Below are positions 26,697 to 36,796 of a DNA stretch of 64,000 nt, piece by piece (within the stretch, counting starts at the first letter, position 1; each line of letters begins with the position of its first letter). This stretch comes from Chitinophaga hostae (GTDB lineage Bacteria > Bacteroidota > Bacteroidia > Chitinophagales > Chitinophagaceae): NCBI RefSeq assembly GCF_018224885.1, contig NZ_JAGTXB010000004.1, positions 124,001-188,000 on the forward strand, given 5' to 3'. The notes below the pieces were generated by a model that did not search any database, was not told the DNA's origin, and saw only the letters and a program-made list of their open reading frames with translations. The position numbers and the translations under genes are program-made.

Positions 26697-29600
26697 ATGA
26701 AAAACTGTTCTTATGACCTATGGTCATACGCCGTTCCGCGCAGAAAAATATCCCCTTACTTGAAAATAGTAACTTTCCTTTCTTTAATTAGCTTAAATGT
26801 TTCTGCCGGAGATGGCCGAAAAAACATCAACCGAGAACTTGCCTCAACTGTTTCAGACAATTCCACATTTAATGAATTTATTGTACGTACAAAAGATAAT
26901 TATGCGAACACGATTACAGGAATAGTAAAGAATGAAAAAGGGGAACCGCTACCGGGTGTTTCGATAAAGATAAAAGGAAAAACAACTGGTACCAGTACAG
27001 CCTCAGATGGGCATTTCTCAATTGGCGTGGAGGTTGGGCAGGTACTGTCATTTTCTTACGTAGGGTATTCACCACTGGAAGTTACAGTTGCCTCTCAACA
27101 GTATTTGAATATTACACTGAAGTCGGCTGAAAGTAAAGTAGACGAGGTAGTGGTAGTCGGATACGGTACCCAAAAGAAAGTAAACCTTACAGGTGCAGTA
27201 CAGGTGATTAGTGGAAAAGAACTGGAAAACAGGCCCGCGACTAATGTAACAGCCTTGCTGCAAGGCACTGCAAACGGAATCACTTTCAATGCACCAGCTT
27301 CTGGATTTGCTCCGGGAAAAGCACAAACGATTGCTATCAGGGGAAATGCTTCTTTGAATAGTAGTACACCCCCACTGGTGGTTATTGACGGAATACCTAC
27401 CAATATGGAGGATTTTAATACATTGAATCCAGATGATGTTGAAAGCGTGGTTGTTTTGAAGGATGCAGCGGCCAGTGCTATTTATGGATCACGTGCGCCT
27501 TACGGAGTGTTGATGGTTACACTGAAAAAGGGAAAGAAGAATCAGAAACCAGCTTTTACCTATTCAGGTAGTTATGCTATTGTAAAGCCAGTGAACTATC
27601 CTGATCCCCTGGATGCCTATACATTCGCACTGGCCAGAAATGAATCTTACATCAACTCTCATCAAAGCGTTTATTTTAATGCCGACCAATTAGCCATCAT
27701 TAAAGGAAATGTGGAGAATCCTGGAAAATATACCCTAGACCAGCTCGTACCATTATTGGCGGATGGATCATGGGGATGGGGACAAAATGGAATGGCTAAT
27801 ACCAACTGGTTTAAAGTATGGCTGAAAGACGCTAAAAGGCAAACACACGAATTGTCGTTGCGCGGCGGAACAGAGAAAACAAATTACTTCGTTTCCGCAG
27901 GGTACCTGAATCAACCAGGCATATTTAAACACGTGTCTGATTTTGATAATTATAAGAGATTCAGCCTGAATGGTGGTTTTAATACAGATATTAACAGTTG
28001 GATTAAACTGGGTTTTCGCACCCGTTATTCGTTAGCTAAAACAGTTACCCCCACCTTAGGGGGGGCTGGCATGGGACTGCTTTATGGTTATGTATATGGA
28101 GCATGGCCAGTGGTGCCTGAAAAAAATCCTAATGGCTACTATAACTGGTCCAGTCGTATCGCTGACGGAGAACAGGGGGGACAAAGCCGCGATGATCAGC
28201 ACCGTTTGGATAACGTACTGGAACTGAATCTCAATCCCGCAAAAGGTTGGGATATCCATATTGATGGTACGTGGCGAATGTTTTTTGAAGATTATCAGGC
28301 ATTGAATAACCAGGTCGTACAACATTTTTATGCGGATGGAAGAACAATTATTGCCGGTAGTTCATCTATTAGCAAAACATACAATTTTTCCAACTATTGG
28401 ACAACACAAGGCTATACTTCCTATACTACCACATTAGGTAAACATTTCATCAAAGTAATGGGAGGTATGCAAGCCGAGGAAACGAATAATCGTGGGTTGA
28501 GTGGCAGCGGTGGAAATATGCTTATTCCAGATAACTATTCCATCAATTTATCCCAACAGAATAAGACTGCTAGCGACGCCATGAGCACCTGGTCGACTGC
28601 TGGTTTTTTTGGAAGGGTTAATTATGTCTTTGATGACAGGTTTTTGCTGGAGGTGAACGGTCGTTATGATGGTTCGGCGCGTTATGCTCAAAGCAAACGA
28701 TGGGGATTTTTCCCTTCTATGTCTGCCGGATGGAACATTAGCAGCGAAAAGTTTTGGGGTAAATTGCAGCATATCGTAAATTATGCTAAGATCAAGGCAT
28801 CTTACGGTACACTAGGTGATCAGGGTAACATTGCTAACTTCCTGTATATTCCTACTTTATCCGTTAGCCCGAATACCAGCTGGGTTTTTGGTGCCCAAAC
28901 GTTACCGTATGTGAATACACCGGGATTGCTAAACCCCGATATTACCTGGAATAAAATAACCACCCTTAATATTGGCACCGAACTGAAGTTCCTTGACAGC
29001 CGGCTTTCTGCGGAGTTTGACTGGTTCAGCCGAAGGTCCTGGGATATGTTGGGGCCTCCAAGCCCGGTACCATCAGTGCTGGGTACTACTGCGCCATTAG
29101 TAAATAATGCCGCATTTGTGACGAAGGGATTTGAGTTGCAGCTGGGATGGAAGGATAAAATTTCCAACAAGCTGGACTATGGCGTAAGGGTTTTCGTATC
29201 AGATGCGCAAAGCACCATTACAAAGTATAATGTGGCGCAAAACTATGTGGGACAATGGTATCCAGGTATGAAAATGGGGGAAATATGGGGCTACCATGTA
29301 GAACGGTTATTAAATCAGAATGACTTTAATCCCGACAATACCTTAAAAATATCTCAATCCATCTTTAGCACAAACTGGTATTCTGGGGATGTGAAATATG
29401 AAAAATTGAACAATAAATCGACTGATGCATTGTCAACAGGAGATGGAACCGTTGAAAATCCAGGAGATCGAAAGGTGATTGGCAACACCACGCCAAGATA
29501 TAACTACAGTATTAATATCAGCCTGGGCTACGCTTTAGGAAAGGCAGGGCGGCTCGATTTTTCCATACTGGCACAAGGGGTTGGAAAGCGTGACCAGGTA

Positions 29601-30071
29601 GGCAACTACTCTATGTATTATTGGGGTATGGGATCAGAAACCGGCAATAACTCTGATGTCAATATTTACAAAGGAGGAAAACAGCTGGATTTTTATAGGG
29701 ATGCATCTAGCTCACCCGAGTTGTTGGCAAAACTAGGGTCCAATACGAATGCCTTTTTCCCAAGGCCATATATTGGCGGTGACGGTTTTAAAAACTTCCA
29801 GCCAAGCGATCGTTATCTGATTAATCTGGCCTATCTGCGGATCAAGAATATTCAGCTGATGTATACACTGCCTGCTGAATGGGTACATAGATCGAGGTTT
29901 CAGAGCTGCCGGATATATTTTTCCGGTGAGAACCTCTTTACTATCCATTCTTCTTCCTTGCCTTATTGGGTAGATCCGGAAATACCAGCCTCTAACTCTT
30001 ACGCCGGATGGGTGGGAAGGAATTATTTCCAACAGGCAAGTTATTCTTTCGGTGTTAACCTTGGATTTTAA
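26697..30071 (+). CDS. SusC/RagA TonB-dependent transporter (second locus)
   Basis: A 1124-residue TonB-linked porin without an STN domain. Order: N-terminal signal region (about 1-40), carboxypeptidase-regulatory-like domain (about 78-150, ITGIVKNEKGEPLPGVSIKIKG), plug (about 155-290, YGTQKKVNLTGAVQVISGKELENRPATNV, VVLKDAAASAIYGSRAPYG) and barrel ending SFGVNLGF. Absence of STN fits control by the AraC regulator rather than FecI/FecR. SusD partner follows after 24 bases. Confidence 0.95.
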   Translation: MKNCSYDLWSYAVPRRKISPYLKIVTFLSLISLNVSAGDGRKNINRELASTVSDNSTFNEFIVRTKDNYANTITGIVKNEKGEPLPGVSIKIKGKTTGTSTASDGHFSIGVEVGQVLSFSYVGYSPLEVTVASQQYLNITLKSAESKVDEVVVVGYGTQKKVNLTGAVQVISGKELENRPATNVTALLQGTANGITFNAPASGFAPGKAQTIAIRGNASLNSSTPPLVVIDGIPTNMEDFNTLNPDDVESVVVLKDAAASAIYGSRAPYGVLMVTLKKGKKNQKPAFTYSGSYAIVKPVNYPDPLDAYTFALARNESYINSHQSVYFNADQLAIIKGNVENPGKYTLDQLVPLLADGSWGWGQNGMANTNWFKVWLKDAKRQTHELSLRGGTEKTNYFVSAGYLNQPGIFKHVSDFDNYKRFSLNGGFNTDINSWIKLGFRTRYSLAKTVTPTLGGAGMGLLYGYVYGAWPVVPEKNPNGYYNWSSRIADGEQGGQSRDDQHRLDNVLELNLNPAKGWDIHIDGTWRMFFEDYQALNNQVVQHFYADGRTIIAGSSSISKTYNFSNYWTTQGYTSYTTTLGKHFIKVMGGMQAEETNNRGLSGSGGNMLIPDNYSINLSQQNKTASDAMSTWSTAGFFGRVNYVFDDRFLLEVNGRYDGSARYAQSKRWGFFPSMSAGWNISSEKFWGKLQHIVNYAKIKASYGTLGDQGNIANFLYIPTLSVSPNTSWVFGAQTLPYVNTPGLLNPDITWNKITTLNIGTELKFLDSRLSAEFDWFSRRSWDMLGPPSPVPSVLGTTAPLVNNAAFVTKGFELQLGWKDKISNKLDYGVRVFVSDAQSTITKYNVAQNYVGQWYPGMKMGEIWGYHVERLLNQNDFNPDNTLKISQSIFSTNWYSGDVKYEKLNNKSTDALSTGDGTVENPGDRKVIGNTTPRYNYSINISLGYALGKAGRLDFSILAQGVGKRDQVGNYSMYYWGMGSETGNNSDVNIYKGGKQLDFYRDASSSPELLAKLGSNTNAFFPRPYIGGDGFKNFQPSDRYLINLAYLRIKNIQLMYTLPAEWVHRSRFQSCRIYFSGENLFTIHSSSLPYWVDPEIPASNSYAGWVGRNYFQQASYSFGVNLGF

Positions 30072-30095
30072 TGCTCAATTTAAAAAATTATAACA

Positions 30096-31892
30096 ATGAA
30101 TACCTCAGTATATACAAACTGTAAAAAAGCGAGATGGCTGCTACTACTGGTATTTACCATTTTATTGGTATCGTGCACAAAATTTTTAGATAAAGGGCCA
30201 CTGGATACCTTATCTCAAACAAATTACTGGCAAACCGCAGCCCAGCTTGATATGTATATAGTTGGGAAATACCAATGGCTTCCCGAAACTAATTTTTGGA
30301 ATGATGCTACCTCTGACAATATGATGGGAGGGGGCTATGTTGGAGGATATAGTCGATATATGAATGGGCAAACCGTTACTCCAACAGCGGCCGGTAGTGG
30401 CGGCTGGAGCTGGGGGCCTGTGTATGAAATAAACTATTTCTTCGATAATTATCAGCAATGCAAAGATCCTTTCGAAAAATACAAACAGACATTAGGAGAA
30501 GCCTGTTTTTTAAAGGCGTTGGTATATCACAACCTGGTAAAGCAGTTTGGTGATGTTCCATGGTACTCACATGCCATTAGCGCTACTGACCAGGCGGCAT
30601 TGACCCGGAAAAGAGACACTCGCGCACTGGTGGTAGATTCTATTATGGCATTAATAGATAAATCCATAGATCTTTTAGGAACTCGTGCCACAGTGGGAGT
30701 TAATAGAATTAACAAAGAAACAGCTCTTATCTATAAATCAAGAGTGGCACTATATGAGGCCAGCTGGGCAAAGTATCATAAAAATACACCTTCGGCCTCT
30801 GGGGTAAATGCCAGCGCATATTTCCAGAAGGTCATAGATGCTTATACACAATTGAAATCAATTTCAGGCGATTTTGCAGGTATGATTTACAGTACAGGGC
30901 ATCCTGGGGTAGATTATTTTAATCTGTTTAACCAGGAAAATTATTCCACCGTGAATGAGGTTACGTTAAGTCATACTTATTCAAACAATATTATCGGAGC
31001 TACAGGTAATTCCGTAAACTGGTGGACAACAGTTGGATATTTTGACAGAGGATATACACTGGCTTTGGCTCAGGCTTTCCTTGATAAAAATGGGAATACG
31101 ATTGATGTTACCAACAATACACTGTTTCCTAAGAAGGGCGCCTCTTGTTTACCCGATCTGAAGGCAGCATTAGATCCTCGTTTTGGGCAATCCATTTTTG
31201 TTCCTGGCGACCATTTTAATAATGTGCTTGATCCTAACCGGGTTTATACCATTTGTGAAAATCTTGGCACTAATTATTACAATGCAACTGCAACCGGCTA
31301 TTGGCCTAAAAAGGGGAATAATCCTGACATTAACTACAACAGCCAGGCGGGAAATCCTACGACCTCAGGTATTTGCTTTAGGGTACCGGAAATAATGCTT
31401 AACTATGTAGAAGCCTATGTGGAATTAAACAATACCCTGCCCGACTTGTCCGATAACATAGACAAGATAAGGGCGAGGGTTGGAATGCCGGCGCTTACCA
31501 ATCATCTTCCTAATGTAGATGCCACCTGGCCGAATTATGGGTACATTATTGCTGATATCCTGGCCATTGTTCGCAATGAACGTAATACCGAACTGTTTGG
31601 TGAAGGATACAGAATGGATGACTGGAAGCGCTGGAGGGCGCATGCCTTATTCAATAGCGACGCCAGCAGACCCCGGGGATTCAAATACGATCCGGCTGAT
31701 TACGACGCTGCTACCAATGCAACGCTGTCAACCCAGTTGGATAGCAAAGGGTATTATGACCCCTGGAAATCTGTGCTTCCTAACGGTTTTAAGTTCAGAC
31801 CAGAAAAAGATTACCTGTCTCCAATTCCTTTGGAAGATATTACCCGGAGTAACAGGAATCTTACGCAAAATCCGGGTTGGGACGCACCGTGA
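30096..31892 (+). CDS. SusD/RagB-family lipoprotein (second locus)
   Basis: A 598-residue lipoprotein (lipidated Cys in LLVSCTKFL) with the helical SusD fold: LDTLSQTNYWQTAAQLDMYI near the N terminus and the C-terminal VPEIMLNYVEAYVELN, RNERNTELFGEGYRMDDWKRWRAH and DYLSPIPLEDITRS. It caps the upstream SusC importer. Its sequence is only distantly related to the 9448 SusD, so a different glycan is likely. Confidence 0.94.
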   Translation: MNTSVYTNCKKARWLLLLVFTILLVSCTKFLDKGPLDTLSQTNYWQTAAQLDMYIVGKYQWLPETNFWNDATSDNMMGGGYVGGYSRYMNGQTVTPTAAGSGGWSWGPVYEINYFFDNYQQCKDPFEKYKQTLGEACFLKALVYHNLVKQFGDVPWYSHAISATDQAALTRKRDTRALVVDSIMALIDKSIDLLGTRATVGVNRINKETALIYKSRVALYEASWAKYHKNTPSASGVNASAYFQKVIDAYTQLKSISGDFAGMIYSTGHPGVDYFNLFNQENYSTVNEVTLSHTYSNNIIGATGNSVNWWTTVGYFDRGYTLALAQAFLDKNGNTIDVTNNTLFPKKGASCLPDLKAALDPRFGQSIFVPGDHFNNVLDPNRVYTICENLGTNYYNATATGYWPKKGNNPDINYNSQAGNPTTSGICFRVPEIMLNYVEAYVELNNTLPDLSDNIDKIRARVGMPALTNHLPNVDATWPNYGYIIADILAIVRNERNTELFGEGYRMDDWKRWRAHALFNSDASRPRGFKYDPADYDAATNATLSTQLDSKGYYDPWKSVLPNGFKFRPEKDYLSPIPLEDITRSNRNLTQNPGWDAP

Positions 31893-31921
31893 AAATAAAT
31901 TTTGTTGCAAGCCGTATCCGT

Positions 31922-31963
31922 AAATTGTCCCGGCATGTTATAATTTCACGCCGGGACAATTTT
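31922..31963 (+). terminator. Rho-independent terminator
   Basis: Perfect stem AAATTGTCCCGGC (31922-31934) and GCCGGGACAATTT, 15-base loop, followed by T. It ends the SusC/SusD transcript before the glycosidase gene. Confidence 0.85.
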
Positions 31964-32047
31964 AGTAATGTAACACAGATGAGGTTACGAAAAACTTGGT
32001 TCACTATATTAAACTAATACTTTCTCAGTCAAATAAAATCGATTTTG

Positions 32048-34150
32048 ATGCATAGTAATTCCCGGCTGTTAATGTTTATTATCTTTTTTCTTTCTCTTCC
32101 CTTTTTTCTAAAAGCCGAAGACAACCATTGTATCATACAACGCCAAAGCGATTCGGTATTCATTTTAAAAAATGCTCGTGTTACGCTGAAAGGTCCGGAA
32201 ATCATTGCATCAACAGGTAAAATAGCGCGTGCATGGAAATTGACGGGCCAGGGACTGCAAACCATTAGTCTGCAGGATCTGCGCAAGAAAAGGGAATTTG
32301 CTGTTTCAAATCCAAAAGCAGTCTGCGACTGGGACCTTCCAGGCGCTATAAATGATACATCAACCGCAGAATGGCTGAAAACAACAGTGTCTGAAGATGA
32401 TGATGAAGGCTTCAGTAATCGGCATTTACAGATCATTTCGGAATTTAGGTATCCCTATGCAAAACTAATGCTTCAATACGTGGTCTGGGTCTACCCGGAT
32501 GCGGTGGGCATGCGTACACAAATTCGCGTGAAAGCCATGCCGGGATTTGATCCCGTCAATATCAAAGATGATGAAGGGATAGAAAATCGCTTTGGAAATA
32601 ATATGGCTACGCCTGGACCCCGTTGTGACTATTTGCCTTTGAATTTTAAGGCGGAAAACCAGCGTAGGTATTGGGGATATTACAACAATCCCGGTGGCCG
32701 GCACGATCCCAGCCGCTTGATGTTGGAGGAAAAGATAGTAACAGGTTACCCGCTTTTTTTAACGGAAGATAACGACTGGGCCAGCGGCATCAGCGTGGAA
32801 TATAACCAGGGAAGTGAAGGAGTATGTGTTGTAAAAGAATCACCCAAATGCGTTAACCAGAAAGCACATTACACAGGAAGTTTTTATTCCAGCCCCATTG
32901 GCCTGTCAGTTACGGGGTGGGGCCTTTCGGCAAAGGAAATACTGCCCGAACGTTACCGGGAGTGTTGGGCCACCTGGATTATACTCTGGGATGGGGGCAA
33001 TGACGGAATGCAACTGGCATTGAAAAAGTTTGATAGGGCCAGGTATCCGGTTTTTCCTGATAGAGATATGTTTTTATTGAGCAATACCTGGGGACCGGCC
33101 AATCCGGATGGTGCACAATTCACAGATGAAAATTATTTAATGAAGGAAATTCCTGCGCTGGCCAATGTAGGCGTGGAACTCATGCAAATAGATGATGGCT
33201 GGCAAAAGGGGGGCCGCTTCAGCGATGCAAAAGGCTTTACCCCAAAGTATAAAAACGGTTGGAAGGATTTAAAAGCTAAAGCAGACGAATATAAGTTAAG
33301 GTTTGGCCTATGGGCAACAGCGCAATATGTTACCACCGAAGAACTGAGGAAAAATGTGGATGAATTGGGATTCGTTTCCTGGAAAATGGACTTTGATCAT
33401 CTGAAAGACAGAAAAGATTATGAAGACCGCACCCAAAAATATAGGGATGTCATGAAATATGCACCTATGAAAACTCAGTTCACGCTTTGTCCCGAATATG
33501 ATGATCCTCGCTATGGGTGGTACTATTTCAAGGAGTATGGCAGTATTTACTTTCAAAATATACAGGAAGGATTGCCAGAACATCTCACTATGGTACCCTA
33601 TCAGGTATTGATGCAGCATTGGCTAATGTCGAAATATTTTAATAGTAACAAACTGCAAGTGTTGCTGCAAAACCCAAAGCGTTCAAACGGGGATCGTAGT
33701 GATGCTCCGTTGCACAGCCACTCCTATTGTTTTGCGATGGGGTTGCCTTTTGTACCATGTTTTTTTCAAAGTGCCCAGTACCTTGATTCCGCCGGTACAA
33801 GGGAATTGAAAGACTTTATTGCATTGTATAAAAGGTATAGAAAAAGTATGTTTACAGCTTACACTTTCCCAATTGGACATCAACCAGATAATGAAAGTTG
33901 GTCCGGGTTTCAGATGGTTAGCGAGGAAGGGTTGAAAGACAATTACCTTTTATTGTTCAGGGAAATCAATAATCAGGAGGCTATGAGAAAAGTGAAATTG
34001 AAATTCCTGGCGGGGAAAATGATTAAAGTAAGCAATCTTAAGACCGGACAAATTTTTATCAGGAAAGTGGGCAACGCTGGTTTATGTGAGTTTAGTATAA
34101 AGCATCCAGCCGATTTTTTGTTGCTGAAGTACGAGGTGATAGCAAATTGA
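32048..34150 (+). CDS. Alpha-galactosidase-like glycoside hydrolase (clan GH-D type)
   Basis: ATG 32048 is preferred over the TTG at 32045; the 700-residue product has a signal peptide (LLMFIIFFLSLPFFLKAED). A beta-sandwich N-terminal domain is followed by a TIM-barrel with clan GH-D hallmarks: VELMQIDDGWQKGG, LRFGLWATAQYV, WKMDFDHLKDR (Lys-x-Asp nucleophile) and a downstream SDAPLHSH acid/base region. The family may act on galactosides or related sugars. It ends the carbohydrate locus; duplicated mob-region DNA begins just after. Confidence 0.8.
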   Translation: MHSNSRLLMFIIFFLSLPFFLKAEDNHCIIQRQSDSVFILKNARVTLKGPEIIASTGKIARAWKLTGQGLQTISLQDLRKKREFAVSNPKAVCDWDLPGAINDTSTAEWLKTTVSEDDDEGFSNRHLQIISEFRYPYAKLMLQYVVWVYPDAVGMRTQIRVKAMPGFDPVNIKDDEGIENRFGNNMATPGPRCDYLPLNFKAENQRRYWGYYNNPGGRHDPSRLMLEEKIVTGYPLFLTEDNDWASGISVEYNQGSEGVCVVKESPKCVNQKAHYTGSFYSSPIGLSVTGWGLSAKEILPERYRECWATWIILWDGGNDGMQLALKKFDRARYPVFPDRDMFLLSNTWGPANPDGAQFTDENYLMKEIPALANVGVELMQIDDGWQKGGRFSDAKGFTPKYKNGWKDLKAKADEYKLRFGLWATAQYVTTEELRKNVDELGFVSWKMDFDHLKDRKDYEDRTQKYRDVMKYAPMKTQFTLCPEYDDPRYGWYYFKEYGSIYFQNIQEGLPEHLTMVPYQVLMQHWLMSKYFNSNKLQVLLQNPKRSNGDRSDAPLHSHSYCFAMGLPFVPCFFQSAQYLDSAGTRELKDFIALYKRYRKSMFTAYTFPIGHQPDNESWSGFQMVSEEGLKDNYLLLFREINNQEAMRKVKLKFLAGKMIKVSNLKTGQIFIRKVGNAGLCEFSIKHPADFLLLKYEVIAN

Positions 34151-34229
34151 TGTAAACACGGCGATTCTTTCGATGCGGTATTGCAGAAGAGAAGCCTCAG
34201 GGCCGGAAAAGTTTCATTCGTGAATTATA

Positions 34230-34494
34230 ACCAGCCATTTTTATTCTCGTAAGCAAAAAGCCAAGGTAACTGTTTATTAACCCTAATGACAGTTAAATTG
34301 AAAGTTCAGCTGTTTTATGTGAATTGAAGCGCTGGAGTCTTCGCGATCAATCTGAGAATTTCAATATGTACTATCATAGCAATTGGAAAGTAGGGTGTGA
34401 TACGGAGATAGGATTACCAATTTTTTGTAGAAGAGGGATCTTGGGTCGACTATCAGAAATAAGTATATTTACCTCTTTTTTTCTTACAAGTAAG
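34230..34494 (+). repeat. Duplicated segment R1, copy A
   Basis: About 265 bases (from ACCAGCC to CTTACAAGTAAG) recur with moderate divergence at 41752-42020. Copy A is fused directly to copy A of R2, whereas in the 42-kb region about 600 bases separate R1 and R2. This is a deletion scar from an older mob region. Confidence 0.75.
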
Positions 34495-34669
34495 TGGATG
34501 GACTTGAAAAAGAATATCTATAAACACGGAATAGATAACCCCATGATTTTTGAGGTAGAGTTATCGTCTCAGAATAAATCGACTAACCCAGGATCCAGGA
34601 AAATCGGAAAGGAAGGGAGGGTAAAAAGGCGGCTTCTCTTAAATCAGAAGACAAACAATAGGCTACAAC
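34495..34669 (+). repeat. Duplicated segment R2, copy A
   Basis: About 175 bases match 42623-42799, the 3' part of the gene upstream of MobC (encodes MDLKKNIYKHGIDNPM and following residues). The open frame 34324-34734 that spans R1 and R2 is a chimera of repeat debris, not a real gene. Confidence 0.75.
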
Positions 34670-34883
34670 GTCTCATACCTGTCGTCGCTCTTTTTGCACC
34701 TATGAATTTTTTGCAGGTACTCCGGTTGAACTAATTATGAAAATAAGTGGACATAAGAGTTTGCGTGATTTTTATAAGTACATAAGGATTACCCCGGAAG
34801 AAGCTGGTCGTAAAATTAGAGAAATCTGGGAGCAAAGTAATAATTTAAAGGGATTTGAAGAGGTGACGCTTATAAAATGTTAA
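34668..34883 (+). pseudogene. 3' fragment of the element integrase
   Basis: Nearly identical to the end of the integrase at 1847-3193 (from HTCRRS through the catalytic tyrosine region to the stop codon and about 40 bases past it). It has no start and lacks the rest of the protein. The fragment follows R2 directly, so it joined the mob region and an integrase tail, as expected after deletion between two related elements. Confidence 0.85.
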
Positions 34884-34959
34884 TCTGCTCACGAGTTTTG
34901 TAGAAATTCCAAAGGCAGAAAATAGCCTCATTTACTACAGGTCATGAACAGTATGGATT

Positions 34960-35181
34960 TTGCCAACCTGCAATTTTCTACCATTGGCCCGCACTGCCAT
35001 TGTTAAAAATTCTTTCGCCGGAATTACGGCGAAATCACGGACTTTATGCGATGTGATAGACTTCCACAACCGTCGTTTTTGCGGAGAAAGTGAGAGCCGG
35101 GAAGAAGTCCGGCGTACACTGAAGCGCTTTGAGATCACAAAAGAAAAGGTGATCGCTTTCCTGAAAGCCCAGTATCATTAA
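34960..35181 (+). pseudogene. Fragment of an integrase related to the 183-1442 gene
   Basis: Residues VIDFHNRRF ... TLKRFEITKEKVIAFLKAQYH match the core-binding domain of the integrase at 183-1442 (VIDFHNTQF ... TTKDKLTQFLK). Between them the ancestral reading FAEKVRAGKKSGV lies in another frame, so there are at least two frameshifts. A scar of a different integrase. Confidence 0.7.
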
Positions 35182-35582
35182 ATCGTAAATAAAACCATTG
35201 TTACTTTTTTATCTTATTTACCGGGTATGATCGTACGGTAAATGAAGCAAGTGTTTGGCATCAGAAAATTAGGCGGAATTGATACAATCCCTTATTTTTA
35301 ACATGCTTTTTAGGAAACCATTGGTTTCCAGAAGGCTCTTTGTAGAATCCCTATTTGAGAATCAACCAAAGATGTATGAATTCGAGTTGTAGCAGTCAAA
35401 ATTATTTTTTCCATATTTTCTGACCTGGGAGAGGACGTGCAGGTAATTAGACCCGTCACTTTAAGATTTTTGTAAGGGGAAGGAAAATAGGGATAGAATA
35501 CCTGAATTTTACTATATCTGTATGGAATACCCTCAAAATGAGTATCAATAACTCAAAATATTCCTAATCAAAAAACCCCACT
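35182..35582. other. Spacer without supported gene
   Basis: About 400 bases. A perfect 7-bp inverted repeat GGAAACC-ATT-GGTTTCC lies at 35313-35329. No coding signal is visible. Confidence 0.45.
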
Positions 35583-36623
35583 ATGATCAAGCACATCCTA
35601 TTTTTGCTAGTGATTGTATTTCCCCTTATCGTCTTGGGCCAAACCTCTGTTAATTTGAACCTGAAATCAAGAGATGGTAACTATCAGAAGAAAAAATCAG
35701 AGCTTGAGGCAAAGTTGTCCGAACTCAAAGAAAAATTGAAGAAGAATCAGGAAAGCCTAGGAGAATCTGGTGAACTGCTCGCGATTGCACCCAGCGGAGT
35801 TTCAGAGTTGACGGTAGTGGCAAAATTGAGGGCCAAAATTTTCGAATTACAAAGGGAGCAAAAGAGCCTTGAGGAAGAAAAAAGTAAGGTGGAAACTGAA
35901 TACAATAATTTGGAACCCCAAAGCGGAAAGTTCAGTATAAAGGAGTTAGCGAGGTTCGGGATTTATGGTATCGGGAATACCAGTACATCCACATTATCAA
36001 ACCTGAATGCTTCGGGTAAGTTCTCGGGATATTTCCGCCCCTTTAGATCTGAGCGCCAGTTTGCAGAGATATTAATGGCTTTTAATATCAATGCCACCAA
36101 TACAGATAGTTTGTTAAACAGTACTTTCCTGTTTCCGGATGTAGGAGTTAATTCTTCTTATCTAAGAGGCAGTTATAATTTTAAGTTTAACGGGAGTTCA
36201 GATATGGAGTTCTTTCTGCTTTCTCCTTTTGCTGAATTTTCCTTTAAGAATATACGCGGAAGGCTGGCTGATTCTACAAAAAACTTCTATACGTTAAATT
36301 ACACACTGGGTGGCTCAGTACAATGGCTTTTGCGGGATGATGATATTAATATTACTATTTCGCTGACCCCTTATTATAGCCGCGTTGTGGTGCCTTCTTC
36401 GAGTGAGAAAGATTATAAATACCTGATTAAACAAGAAAGGAATGACAATGTTGCAACCAAGGTCAATTGCCTGGGTGTAAAGTTTGCAGCACAGATTAAT
36501 TACTTTCAGATATTTACGGACCTAAGATGGGCGGTCAAAGAAAAAAAGGAGTTACCAAATGATATGGCCGGATTCCATCCCAATATTGGAATCACCTTTA
36601 ATGCGCAGATCTTCGAACGATGA
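35583..36623 (+). CDS. Secreted coiled-coil / beta-barrel-like hypothetical protein
   Basis: A 346-residue protein with a signal peptide (IVLGQ cleavage region). Residues about 30-115 are a charged coiled coil (KKKSELEAKLSELKEKLKKNQ). The rest is rich in alternating beta strands ending in NIGITFNAQIFER, like a small outer-membrane barrel or periplasmic beta domain. I do not recognize a family. It precedes the ATPase/HNH pair by 173 bases; no direct functional link is visible. Confidence 0.65.
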   Translation: MIKHILFLLVIVFPLIVLGQTSVNLNLKSRDGNYQKKKSELEAKLSELKEKLKKNQESLGESGELLAIAPSGVSELTVVAKLRAKIFELQREQKSLEEEKSKVETEYNNLEPQSGKFSIKELARFGIYGIGNTSTSTLSNLNASGKFSGYFRPFRSERQFAEILMAFNINATNTDSLLNSTFLFPDVGVNSSYLRGSYNFKFNGSSDMEFFLLSPFAEFSFKNIRGRLADSTKNFYTLNYTLGGSVQWLLRDDDINITISLTPYYSRVVVPSSSEKDYKYLIKQERNDNVATKVNCLGVKFAAQINYFQIFTDLRWAVKEKKELPNDMAGFHPNIGITFNAQIFER

Positions 36624-36796
36624 ATAAATGTTTGCAGTCTATGGTTTAACCAAAGACTGCAAACTTCCCTATCCAGTAATCAGGGTATAAACCATGCCTG
36701 TGGTTAAGAGGGTCTTAAAAAGTAATGCTAAAATTAAACAGCCATAAGGTTATCGTATAGAAAGAATAAGTTTCACTTTGGTTTATTATAGACAAT

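Noticed and set aside
29290..29310. Possible guide 1 target within the second SusC gene
   Set aside because: Only about eight bases match and the site is within coding sequence, not upstream of a start.
34324..34734. 136-codon plus frame spanning R1 and R2
   Set aside because: Made of fused duplicated segments; not an ancestral gene.
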